Shown here one piece after another: positions 1 to 10,553 of a stretch of DNA of 64,000 nucleotides. Position numbers and translations under genes: made by a program. Source of the stretch: Trachythela sp. YZ-2020. Its lineage: Eukaryota > Cnidaria > Anthozoa > Malacalcyonacea > Clavulariidae. How positions within the stretch are numbered: the first letter of the stretch is position 1; each line of letters begins with the position of its first letter. The notes under the pieces were generated by a model that was not told the DNA's origin, did not search any database, and worked only from the letters and a program-made list of their open reading frames with translations. Location: NCBI GenBank assembly GCA_016169945.1, contig JADLSH010000199.1:434001-498000 (forward strand). The letters run 5' to 3'.

Positions 1-1009
1 CAGCATATTATGTATGGAACAAAATTAAGAATGCTTACTTATCATGTATGAAACAAATTGGTGTCAAGTTCTTGCCAGCCTAATGTAAGATTAAAATGCT
101 TTGAAAACCGTCTTAAGCCAGTTTTCCACAGGGCAAATTTATTCACACAAAGCAACCTTTTCCTCTGTCGGTTATTGCTTGTCACTTCAGCAAAAGTGTG
201 ACAAAGAAAACAGTCGCTTTGTGTGAACAAATTTGCCTAGTGGAAAATCGACTTTGGTTGGATTTTTGGATGAAGACTTTACTTGAAAAGATGGAATTTT
301 GCTCTTGTATATTTCAGCCAAGCCTTTAGAACTACCCAACCATTATATATTTAGACCCAATCACCCAACAGCTATGAATCTACAGCTAGTCTGATAACTT
401 ATTGGTTTAGTTACTTGAAACAAGGATAATTATCATGATACAAAGATTTCTATGGCTTGTTTGTTATCTTTGATTCATTGACTGTACTTCAATGCATAGC
501 AATGATGCATCTAAATTAAGTTTTACTGGTGTGCACCTGCCTTAAGTGGCTTTGGTAAATATTAAATATTAAATAGAAATATATGTACAGTATTATTAGT
601 CATGTGAAGACAATGAATTAATTATAAAGAATTCAAACTGTGTGAAATACTGAGTTTGAAGTAAAGTTTATGGAGTTACGAATTGTTTTGGAGTTACTAA
701 TGGAAACCAAGGAAACAACAAAAAGTTCAAGATAGCAGGGATTTGAGCTAACCAAATCTGTCAAATTAAAAAAGATAATCATAATAATTATTCAATGAAA
801 TTAAATTAACATGGCTGATCCAATGACCCATTGATACGACTGTTATTTGCAAAATATACAACAAACACTGTCAATGCAGTTTGTTTAACAATTGTGCTGT
901 AAGTATCTTAAACTGAAAGAGTGCATTCTTTATTATAGTCCATTTTATGCACATGCAAAATCAAATACATGCATGTATTCCCTGATACAAAAGACAAACT
1001 GAAGTCATT

Positions 1010-1196
1010 AAAGTTCGAGTTAACTGGGGAAATTCAGTCAAGGGAAGCAAAATTAGTTCGAGGTGGCTGGGAGTTCGAGTTAAGCGAGTTTGAGATAACA
1101 GTGTTTGAGATAACTGAGTAAAAATGATAGAAATAGTAAGTTTGAGATAGAGGGTTTCGAGATAAGCAAGTTCGACATAACAGGGTCCTACTGTAC
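1010..1196. mobile_element. Tigger/pogo-like repeat fragment
   Basis: Many variants of 'gttcgagataac' and 'gttcgagttaac' recur, ending in 'cagggtcctactgta'. This resembles terminal regions of Tc1/mariner-pogo (Tigger-like) elements, which carry 'cagt..gaaccttgttat..gaac'-type termini. Only one end is clear and no transposase is visible. Confidence 0.4.
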
Positions 1197-1351
1197 TTCA
1201 AAGTTTAAAAAATATTTTTGATCAAAGAAACAGATGTGGTACAGTCTGTTCACATGCCAGCTTTGTTTACATTTTTGTATTCCTGCTTCTTGGGTAAAAT
1301 AAATAATCAAGGTAGAATGATCAGGCTTGGGAAGAACTGAAAAACACAGAG

Positions 1352-1358
<7 letters not shown>

Positions 1359-1384
<26 letters not shown>
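1359..1384. repeat. (CA)n microsatellite
   Basis: About 13 uninterrupted CA dinucleotides. It generates the artefactual Val-Cys run in the overlapping minus-strand open frame. Confidence 0.95.
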
Positions 1385-1386
<2 letters not shown>

Positions 1387-1430
1387 TCGGACTGTACAGC
1401 ATCTTAAGATGGTTGGTAAAAGAAAATTTA

Positions 1431-1711
1431 AAGGATTAGTGTCACACCCACTGATCTGGTCACACCCGAAATCGCAGAGTCAAATTCCTGCTGGCGCCTG
1501 GTGGCCATTTTTTCGGGGCTGACTAGATGAGAAGATCTGGAAAAGTTTTTACAATCTGTCATATATTTAACCCATCCTTTGATGACCCTTCCTCCTTTTA
1601 TCTGATTTTTATCGGAAATGTAACAAGGTATTTTTATCGATATTTGTTGCATTTGGGTAAGATGTAAACAATACAAAGGCCCGCAATGCATGACCCCGAC
1701 ACTAATCCTTT
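1431..1711. mobile_element. Foldback/MITE-like element
   Basis: The left end 'aaaggattagtgtc' and right end 'gacactaatccttt' are perfect reverse complements about 280 bp apart, with no coding potential between them. This is consistent with a non-autonomous DNA transposon. No target-site duplication was assigned with confidence. Confidence 0.5.
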
Positions 1712-1894
1712 CATATTTCGAATAATTTCTACTTATATAAGCTATCTAATAAACAAACAACTATTCAGCGTTAAAACCAACAAAACAAACAACTAAAACT
1801 CACCGTATTTCAAGGAAATTTCGTTTAAAAACTTGAAGTTTATTTTCAAAATTATTTGACAAACACGTGGGCAACATGAAAGCCGTTGTTCGTT

Positions 1895-2290
1895 CAGTAC
1901 TTCATCTTGTATAGATGAAATGGTTTAACCATCCAGTTAATTTATTGCAGATCAGTGGCTCACTGAACTGTATAGTAAAACTGGATAGAAGTCCTTCACA
2001 ATAGTACTTCATCTTGTATAGATGAATTGATTCAGCCATCCAGTCAATTTAATGCAGATCAACGGGCCACTGAGATGCATTAAATTGACTGGATGGTTAA
2101 ACCATTTCATCTATACAAGATGAAGTACTAAATTGAAGGACCTCTATCCAGTATTACTTTACAGTGGCTACTAATCTGCATTAAATATTGACTGGATGGT
2201 TGAAACATGACATATCTATACAAGATGAAGGCTAATGTGAAGGATTTCTATCCAGTATTACTATACAGTTCAGTGAGCTACTAATATAAA
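1895..2290. repeat. Inverted and direct ~105-bp repeat cluster
   Basis: Monomers read 'agtacttcatcttgtatag', then a 'gatgaaatggtt...ccatccag' segment, then 'cagatcagtggc(t/c)cactga' and 'tgtatagtaaaactggat'. Two monomers are on the plus strand (about 1895-2060) and two on the minus strand (about 2070-2290), giving a large dyad. The same family recurs at 53935-54390. Confidence 0.8.
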
Positions 2291-4220
2291 GGCAACTAAT
2301 TAGTCGCTGGGGCACTGTTATAGGTTTCGGCTTCGAATATCCCATTTTTTCGTTGTCCACCCGGCCACAGTCCTGGGTAATATGCCAGTTTCGTTTTCGT
2401 ATGTAGCTCAGTGACCCAGGTTATTGGGTCCAGGCTTTCTGGCAGACATGTGTAAAAAAGTAGGGTAATTAAAAGTAGGAATATTTGGTGATTAATTTGC
2501 ATGAAAATACCACAGAAATATTATTTAATCTCTCTCATCGCTGATAATCCTGGACTGGAGGGGTTTTTGAGTTGAAGAAAATTTTGGGGATTTCCAAGGA
2601 GATATTTGGGATTTCAAGGAGATCTTTGGAATTTCCAAGGAGACTCAATGGGATCATTAGATTTTTTAGATTTATGCGGGAATGGTTAAGATTCTTAAAA
2701 AAGTAGGATTTTAAGAAAAAAGTAGGAAAATCAAGCAATTTTTAATAAAAAGGAAAAGTTGGTGTGAAAAAAAAGTAGGAAAAGTAGGATGGCAAGAAAG
2801 CCTGTGGGTCGGTTTTATTTCATTATTGGCGCTAGTTTTACGTCACAAACTATAGCGCAAAGCAAACTACATACGTTGAAGGCTGCATGGACGTTTTTTA
2901 AAAGCGACTTGAATTAATCTACTAAACGGCCCCCTCTTGAAATACAACTACGTAAATTTTACCTTTTTCTTGGCTTGTAGAACTTGCCGCTTTAGTTAGA
3001 GTTAAACTGTTAAAGTTCGTCCTCGTGGTCGCATTAGACAACGCTTTCGAAGCATTTTCATTCGCTGTGCGTTAGACATGCGAGTCCACATAGCACCAAG
3101 ATATATGCTGCTTTATATATCTTTAACACGAATGCCTGCCATGAGCAGAATTTTCGGTGTAAACTATATCTTTCGACTAATTTCTATTTATACTAGTATA
3201 ACAAAAAGTTTGTGAAATTGCTGCCGTACATATATAAGCGACTATTCAGCATTAAAACCAGCAAAACAAACAAGCAAAACTCACCGTATTTCAAGGAAAT
3301 TTCGTTTTAAAAATTTAAAGTTTATTTTCAAAATTATTTGACAAAGACACCAGCAGGGCTCCTGAGATATCCAAAACCGGATAATTCTGTGACGTAATTG
3401 TTGTGACTCAGACTCTGAATGATATCAGCAATAACGGTGCTTAGTTCACATGACACAGGGCTTGTTGCTGGAGGAACGTCTTGAGAGTTACAACTCTGTT
3501 GTTTGTTTCCTCTTACATAACTTAGACTTGTTCTTTTCAGAGGCTCCAGGAGTTGGAGTTGGGAATTCAACAAGAACTTCAACGTTTTGAGCGAAGGCCC
3601 TTCGTTTGGAAGTTGGTAGCAAAGTTCGTTTGGAAGTTGGTAGCAAAGACCTTCGCACAAAACGTCGATGTTCATGTTGAATTTTTCAAGTAGTTTGATC
3701 CTAAAGACCCGGCCTCAGCATATCGTGTATAGATTCTACCTACACTTGTCTACCTACACTACCGCATTCAAGAAATTGTGACAGTTTTAACACATGTGGG
3801 CCCAATCTGACGCTGAGCCATCTAGGTAATATATATTTATATAACCACCCAGATGTCTTTCTATTGTTTTAGAGTTTTTAAAACTAGTTCATTACTTCAT
3901 TTTAGTTTAACTCGTATTTAAGTTTTTAGCATGCACAAATACTGATATACGCTATATACATAATATACATACGATGTCACTAAGTGACTATTTCCAGCGG
4001 GCTACCATCTCTGAGTCAGGGAGGTGTCGGTCATGCTAGTGTTTTGTATTTGGAGGCAAGTAAATACAATTGAGAGTGTAGTCTAGTTTGCTTGCTCCTA
4101 TAACTGTCAACATTTCTGAAGTTGACCACCATCTGCTGCCCTGTAACGCTTACTGATCACGTTGCATGGTGATATCATTCAGATATCACCATTGTCTTCT
4201 CCATGATCTCACCATTGTCT

Positions 4221-6412
4221 TCACACCTTGGTCAACTGCGTGCCCGCTACGGATGACGGACTATCAGAGAGGAATGTGACACATTTATTTGAAGTAACAC
4301 TGCTAGCCATTGGAGAGTCCTTGGTCACGTTGACTGGCAATTGATCCACTGCTCCTTTATTCTCCAGAAGGGTTGGCCTTCGCTTTGTCCCATCAACCAT
4401 TACGACCGTAGAAGACAGGGTACTGGACGTGCGTGCACGAGAATTTGGCGGGCTTTCACGAGGTCTTCTTTGCAACAAACAGAAGACGAACGAAATTATT
4501 TGTTTTGGAAGGATTTTTGTGAATGCTGTTCTAAAATCAGGAATGCGAGCAGCGTAGACAACGGGGTTGACACAACTTGTAGCGAAATGTAATGCTTTAA
4601 AGTATATCACCATTGACATTGAGATGCAATGACACTTGGAGCTGATTAAAGCGAGGGCGAAAAACGGACACCAACATGTAATGAACAAGGATATTAAAAT
4701 AAATATAGTGAACGAGACTTTAAGTTCTCTTTCAAAGGTTCGCCTTGAGGTGACATAGGAACGACGTATCGTAGTGTACAATATACACAGATAACAGAAA
4801 ATGATGATCACCGCAGGTAACCCAAATAAGGTCGCACTATTGTAGATGATGTACTTCAATTTGTATTTGTAAAGTTCTAGCGAGAGACCGGCAGATAGCA
4901 GGGCAACGAACCATAATATTCCTATGGCGAAGAAATATGTTGTGGATGTCGCGACGTGGTGAATAACTGGCCATACTATTGCAAAATATCTAAAATATAG
5001 AAAGTTATAGGGTATTTTAAAATATCTAATATTACCCCGGAATATTTATTATTACCCTGGAATATCCATTACTACCCTGCAATATTCATTATTACTCAAG
5101 AAGATATCCATTATAACTTGGAACACACTACTCTTTCAGATGTTGACCAATCTGTGGGTCTGACTAAGCACTGGTCTGACTGACCCTGGGTCTGACTAAG
5201 CACTATCGTACAGCAGATGGTGGTCAACCTGCAGTTATCAGAGTGAGAAAATAATGTTAATTATTTTCATTATACACAGTAGTCTTGTATTTGGAGGCAA
5301 ATAAATAGAATTGAGAGATGTAGTTTAATTTTCTTGCTCCTACAAGTGTCAACATTTCTGAAGTTGACCACCATCTGCTGCCCCGTGACGCTTAATGAAA
5401 CCCATAATGCTGAGCATGCGTAGCAGATGCGATTAGCGTGCTGCCCCTTACTACAAAGTTACAGCATACTACTGTACATTGAGGGTAGTGTATCACTTAG
5501 GATGAGTGACTGCCCTGCTCTGACTTGATATGCTTGAAAACTCATGTCAGTAGATTTGTGTTTCGTTCTCTCCTGTGCTTCGAGGGTTTTGTCCGGGTAC
5601 TCCGGTTCAGTGGAGGACACTAGGGGGGGGGCCAAGGGGGGCAATCGCCCCCCCCTCAATAATTTCTCAAAGCCTTTGAATGATAGCTGACTATCACTAA
5701 CTGTGTAACAAAGCTGTATTAATGATTTTACAACCAAAAAAGCTTTGACAGGATATAATTTAAGTAGAAAATGAAATGAAATCTAAGTCAAAAAGGTTTT
5801 AAGAACTGAGATTTGAAGCAACAAAAAGATGATTTTATGTTGGCAACCTAAGTTCGCACCCCCAATATTTTGCGAAGTGTCCGCCACTGCTCCGGTTTTC
5901 CTCCCTCAACAAAAACTAACCACTCCATCTTAGTTGTCAAGAACGTGTATCGTGACCTCTCGCTCGGATGAACTGCGCAACCACACGCTGCGTAATCGAC
6001 ATTGTTTAAATAACGTATTATCGTGCGAAACTCACCTCTCTAGACTAATAAAAGCCAAATGCCAGACAGACGCGGTTATAGAAAACACATCAGTAAACTG
6101 ATAGACGAAATATTCGGGAGTTTGATTATATCCTTTGAAATCAATAACCATCAAATACGTATAGAGCGGGATCGTAAGACAGCCAGCCACGATGTCGGCG
6201 CAGGACAGACTCACAATTAAGAAATTTGTCCGACTATTACGAATCTTGGATGATTTAAAGAACGCAGCGAAGACGAGGCCATTCCCGATAATCGATGTCA
6301 GAGAGATTAGGGCGTATAATGTAGCGCCAACGTAGAGATCTGTTCGTTGGACACGAACACCTCCTCCAACCGCTGCAACCGCTGCTATTCCACTGCTATT
6401 ATTAGAAGCCAT
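4221..6412 (-). CDS. Class A (rhodopsin-like) GPCR, adenosine/melanocortin-like type
   Basis: Seven-transmembrane receptor, 381 residues, two exons: 6412-6036 and 4989-4221. The donor AG|GTGAGT and acceptor TTTTAG join inside Arg126. The ATG at 6412 is the first in frame after an upstream stop, and an NSS glycosylation sequon follows it. Hallmarks: GNGLV in TM1 (Asn44), LSCAD in TM2 (Asp73), ERY at 125-127 ending TM3, Trp152 in TM4, Pro184 in TM5, CWCP at 231-234 in TM6, NPVVY at 267-271 in TM7, then a Ser/Thr-rich tail. The Cys normally at the top of TM3 is missing. Extracellular loop 2 is very short and lacks Cys, while loop 3 has a CHC pair (245, 247). This pattern is known from melanocortin and related MECA-group receptors. 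Ligand unknown; aminergic or orphan alternatives remain possible. The family assignment is firm, the subtype is not. Confidence 0.9.
5186..5405. mobile_element. Family A MITE, complete copy
   Basis: The left end reads 'cagcagatggtggtcaac' and the right end 'gttgaccaccatctgctg'. Outer arms 'actaagcactatcg' and 'cgtgacgcttaatgaaa' are imperfect inverses. The body has the shared blocks 'gttatcagagtgagaaaat', 'tcttgtatttggaggcaa' and 'cttgctcctacaagtgtcaa'. No coding sequence. It lies in the GPCR intron. Confidence 0.8.
5505..5925 (+). mobile_element. SINE copy split by a hAT insertion
   Basis: The block 'ctctcctgtgcttcgagg' followed by 'ccgggtactccggtt' and, after the hAT element, 'ttcctccctcaac' matches the other SINE copies at 12255-12345, 16495-16660 and 42228-42425. 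The parts are 5505-5607 and 5898-5925. Confidence 0.6.
5608..5889. mobile_element. Non-autonomous hAT element with 8-bp target duplication
   Basis: Termini are CAGTGGAGGACAC and GTGTCCGCCACTG. The flanks 5600-5607 and 5890-5897 are both CTCCGGTT, a perfect 8-bp target-site duplication as made by hAT transposases. No transposase is encoded. A second copy in the opposite orientation lies at 37938-38162 in CDC37. Confidence 0.88.
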
Positions 6413-6719
6413 TGTTGCATTCAACTAAATAATGGAAATAAAGAACATCGGTTGTACGCTCCCCGTGGAAAATTTACACTGTTACTACTGTTTATCTATT
6501 CATCCAACTGTATAGACCATTTACAGAATTACTGGAGTATAGCATTATATACGACTGACTCTCGTTTGATATTAAAAAGATTCATATTCTCAAATTTGAA
6601 CCTTTTCCTGGATCATATAATGTGATTCTGGGCATACCAGTTTTCTCCCGAAATGAAAGTTGACAGGATTACCTGAGGGTAAATTAGAAAGGCAATAAAG
6701 AGCTGAAGAATAATGCGAT

Positions 6720-7870
6720 GTTTTTTTTAAAGAACTTTATTGGGTTAACTAGTATATTTACAATATTTATATGACAACAAATAATAAGACGAACATACAC
6801 AAGTATAAAACAAGATAACCCAAACGGGATAAGTGCGAACGGGACACGATGCAGGGCACTCCCCATGGAATAAATAATAACAAAGTTTATGTACAGTTCC
6901 TATGACAGGGACAGTCACGCACAAGGGTCACGTACACGGCTTATCTACATCAAAAATTTGAGTATTTAGATTATGATACATAAGTTTGATTGAACTTTTA
7001 AAAGTAGAAAGACGTGAGAAACTCGTGGGGGGAAGTATTTTACAAATCGAGTTCCATAATTTAACAATACAATTAAAGTAGGATGCTTGAAAAGTTCTGG
7101 TTTTACATAACGGTACTTTAAGAGTAAGAGATGGATTTGACTAAGTCTGGTGCGATCACTATTGACAAAGGAAACAAAATCATAAACGTTCAAATCTGAG
7201 TGTCCAAATAGCGCCTTATAAAAAAATACCAAGTCTTTAATTTCCCTGTCGTAACACAATGGTAGTAGGTTAAGTGCCACCAGTCTCTGTTGGTAAGGCA
7301 TTTCGCCTTGAATACCAAGTCTTTAATTTCCCTGTCGTAACACAATGGTAGTAGGTTAAGTGCCACCAGTCTCTGTTGATAAGGTATTTCGCCTTGAATA
7401 CCAAGTCTTTCATTTCCCTGTCGTAACACAATGGTAGTAGGTTAAGTGCCACCAGTCTCTGTTGGTAAGGTATTTCGCCTTGTTTTGATTTCAGAATCCA
7501 AGCGGTAGCTCTTCGTTGGACTTTCTCAATCTTTGATTTAAGATTGATGTTGGCTGGAGACCAAACTTCTGTAGCGTAACTGATTTGGGATTTTACCAGA
7601 GACAAATACAGCGTCTGTCTAACTTTAATTTCAGTCAACAAGGGGCAAGTTCTCTTCAATAATCCCAGTAGTTTGTTTGATTTAGCTACGATAGCATTGA
7701 TATGCAGTGCATCCCACGTGAGAATGCTGGTTAGGATAACACCGAGATCTTTCTCTTGTTCAACACGAAGCAGTTCCTTTGAGCCAAGTTGGTAGGAGTC
7801 ATGATATTGGGCTTCTCTTTCTTGTCACGGTCAACACCTTGCATTTAGCCGCATAAAATGTAAGATTGTT
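6720..7870 (-). pseudogene. CR1/L2-like LINE 3' fragment (reverse transcriptase end)
   Basis: Minus-strand frames give the C-terminal end of a non-LTR retrotransposon: a 'LYLSLVKSQISYATEVWSP' block, then 'VQRRATAWIL', then 'LPLCYDREIKDLVFFYKAL' and 'NSDRTRLS'. These segments are characteristic of the region after the reverse-transcriptase domain in CR1-type elements. The frame is broken repeatedly, and an 86-bp segment is present three times in tandem (7225-7482). The catalytic YADD part is not present here, so the copy is 5'-truncated and dead. The same blocks occur in the longer remnant at 51305-52435. Confidence 0.85.
7225..7482. repeat. Three tandem 86-bp copies inside the LINE fragment
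   Basis: Copies begin at 7225, 7311 and 7397 with 'aataccaagtctttaatttc' and end with 'ttcgccttg'. They differ at only a few positions. 86 is not a multiple of three, so each extra copy shifts the reading frame. Confidence 0.93.
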
Positions 7871-9389
7871 CTCTATACATACGTCAAAAAACATAAGGAC
7901 GGCGACAGAAGGTTTTCTCCCAAACTTAAAATTGCAAGTGGGACCTAATCAGCTTATTATTGAAATAATAATCGCATATTATTGAAAATATGTTGTTTAT
8001 AACATACACAACATGCCTGGCGGCTATGAAAGGTCACTCATTACATCGTTCAAGAATCCAAAACAATTTTAAACTCGCTCGGACCTGTCCTATTTAATAT
8101 TTCCCCGAAAACTATGCCCATTATATAGTTTCTTAGAAATATTTTTCATAAATACCATGCGCGAACATTCAATATATAGCATGGATAACTAGATTTTCTC
8201 TCGCCCACGGTAAAATACGAAAATTCCCATCTATCGTCGTGTTCGAATTCATTAAACTATATTAATTGTCGGATTTGCCTGATGACGCAAATTGTTCAAA
8301 TGTTCAAAGAATTAAAATTTTTGAAGTGTTAAATGATAAAAACAATTTAGCGTATAAAAGTTCGCTCTAGTAAACATCCATGACGAAAATCTTATATATA
8401 GTGCAAGTATTATAAATATAATATATGAATGTGAAGCATATCGGTGCAAATTATGTTAATTAGCAGTTCGCGCATTATTTTCTTGCCAAATGCGCGCATT
8501 ATGCAAATCATTTTTGCACATAGCAATTTAATATCATTGCGCAAAGATAAGACTGTGAACACTGATAATATCTTAAAACGTCAACACTGCACATATTATT
8601 TCGGCATGCATGCAGGCAGATCTGTTTTAGATTGGAAATAGAATTTATGGTTTTCCTTCAGGTATATTAAAAGCAAACTAGCGTGACTTTTCTTTGTGAG
8701 GAAATGACATACGAGTAGCACAACTTATGTTTCAAACATGGAGGTCAAGTATAGTCAGTATTCTACAACAAGCTGGCCGTGGTTTGTGTCTGAACTACAG
8801 GAAATAGATTAAAAACACTTCGATGTTTCAGGCCCTCCTTCGCCACGAAGTTCGTTCCTATATATAAACATATCTCTTCTCTGAATTATCAAAATTGGTC
8901 AAACATGTTTGACATAACTCAAGTCTAGTCAAGCAAAAAGTCCTACAAACCTCCATATTCAATACATTCACATCTCCAAAACTATTTGGTTGGAGCCAAA
9001 AATAACAAATTCGTCAAAGAGCTACAGACAATGCACCATTCTGTAAAATATTTCGCCTCATGATAAACACTCAAACACGGCAGGTCATATTTCAAAAAAC
9101 ATACCTTTGTTACAGTAACTTATCTTTAACAACAAACCCTACCTTGACAGATGAACTCTGTCAACTTGTTTATACCATGTTAGATGTATAGTTTAGCAAA
9201 ACCAATGCTATTACCAATGCGGCATGCAAATTATTTGCAGCTAAGCCTGCACAGTGACTCAAGCGTGAACAAGTTATGTATGACAATATGTTTGTTTCTG
9301 TGAACTCTAAACTATATACCTTGTAAGATTGTCACCTTACTATTTCCATGTTAGACGACTGAACAATACAAATAGTCGGCACTAAGAAT

Positions 9390-9444
9390 ATGCAGTGTTC
9401 CAGTGCAGTGTTCCACTGCAGTGTTCCAGTGCAGTGTTCCAGCA
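9390..9444. repeat. Short tandem repeat
   Basis: Four to five copies of 'cagtgttccagtg' and close variants. Confidence 0.8.
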
Positions 9445-9715
9445 CTGTGGTTCTTGATATGAACAAGCAAGTGATGCGTGACAAAGATATGTGTGTGTCT
9501 ATCACTGACTATCAGCTTAGTTCGAGTTATTACGCATATCCGAGGTCAAATTTTCACATGATTCAAGAGAGAGAGGTCAAAAAAAACATCCGTTTTGTAG
9601 TTCAAGGTTAGAGAAACAAGACTTGACACAAATATTGATATTCTGTAAATATATTGCTTTCATCATGAACTAATAAGCACAATGTACATTTGTAGTCAAT
9701 GTTTACTATTGTGCG

Positions 9716-9736
9716 TATATATATATATATATATAT
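9716..9736. repeat. (TA)n microsatellite
   Basis: AT-only run. Similar runs are at 9955-9978 and 10174-10194; the three bracket the ribozyme and the palindrome. Confidence 0.9.
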
Positions 9737-9901
9737 GCAAAAGCTCACTTCCCTTGTGGTCGTTTGAGCACTCTGGCCCCAAGACACTTCACGCATGTCT
9801 GGATGCGCATGTGTCTGAGTATTGTACCACATGCGCTTGGTGAGGGCAAGAGTATGGTGTTTATATATAAATACGAAGTCATTCGCATCTAGACTGCGTT
9901 A

Positions 9902-9954
9902 CAAGCTGCACTGACGAGCCGTTGAACGGCGAAACATGCATGTCTGCAGATTTG
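9902..9954 (+). ncRNA. Type I hammerhead ribozyme
   Basis: All conserved core elements are present in order. Stem I 5' strand CTGCA (9906-9910) is followed by core CTGACGA (9911-9917). Stem II is GCCGT/ACGGC with loop TGA (9918-9930). Then GAA plus A15.1 (9931-9934), a short stem III ACAT/ATGT with a 2-nt loop (9934-9943), the cleavage-site C at 9944 (triplet GTC), and stem I 3' strand TGCAG (9945-9949). A further CAA/TTG pairing (9902-9904 with 9952-9954) extends stem I past a small internal loop. Hammerheads with very short stem III are known from animal retrozymes and Penelope-like elements and may work as dimers. Self-cleavage here is inferred, not shown. No reverse transcriptase lies beside it. 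Confidence 0.85.
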
Positions 9955-10039
9955 ACTATATATATATATATATATATACGTGTAGGTTTAGGTCTACGAA
10001 ACGCAAAGAGTGCTCGACAACATATAGTTAGAGCAAATT

Positions 10040-10176
10040 ATAGTTTTTCGCTTACCTCAAAACTTGTCTGCAACAGGCTGTTTCATCTGTAAAAGAATCA
10101 TCAGGCAGTTTTTGATGATTCTTTTACAGATGAAACAGCCTGTTGCAGACAAGTTTTGAGGTAAGCGAAAAACTAT
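10040..10176. repeat. Near-perfect 64-bp-arm palindrome
   Basis: Left arm 10040-10103 and right arm 10113-10176 are almost exact inverses with a 9-nt spacer, directly followed by a TA run. The transcript would form a long hairpin. The left arm read on the minus strand also carries a hammerhead-like core (CTGATGA ... GAAA). Confidence 0.92.
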
Positions 10177-10553
10177 ATATATATATATATATATGTTATT
10201 TACCGGCTTGGAGGTCCGTATAGGGAAATATTTCCCAAGGTCTCAAAAAGGTCTAAGTGCGAGTGCGCAGAGATACATTTTGGTTCTGTTGCGCACAGAT
10301 ATATTTCGATTGCGCACAAATATATCTTTTGCGCGCACTAATATTTTACCGCGCGCGAATACTTTACCGAACACAAATATTGTTAACGCGCCCGTCGATA
10401 AAGTAGAACTTTATTTAATAGTTAATATTTAATAGAACTTGATAGTTTAACCGCGCGCCAATAGTTTTACTGCGTGTTATTATTAATTTTACCACACACT
10501 TTGCCTCGATGTTTACACAAAGGTCAAGCAGACATCAACAAACATATGTAGGC

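Larger units (their letters stand above)
1..4220. other. Gene-free repeat-rich flank
   Basis: No convincing coding exon was found. The open frames are short and show no recognisable domain. The stretch holds a Tigger/pogo-like repeat piece near 1010-1196, a CA microsatellite, a foldback element at 1431-1711, an AT-rich 110-bp sequence present twice (about 1755-1867 and 3238-3348), a cluster of roughly 105-bp repeats at 1895-2290, and half of a family A MITE at 4040-4150 just downstream of the GPCR stop codon. Confidence 0.6.
4990..6035 (-). other. GPCR intron loaded with mobile elements
   Basis: A single phase-2 intron splits the receptor inside the ERY motif. It contains a tandem 'attaccc(t/c)ggaatat' run near 5030-5110, a complete family A MITE and a SINE interrupted by a hAT element. 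No additional exon is visible. Confidence 0.8.

Noticed and set aside
1428..1691. 87-codon minus-strand frame
   Set aside because: It lies wholly inside the foldback element at 1431-1711 and shows no transposase motif.
3334..3675. 113-codon minus-strand open frame with repeated CYQLPNE words
   Set aside because: The repeat comes from a small DNA duplication. There is no domain, no splice context, and it overlaps a dispersed repeat.
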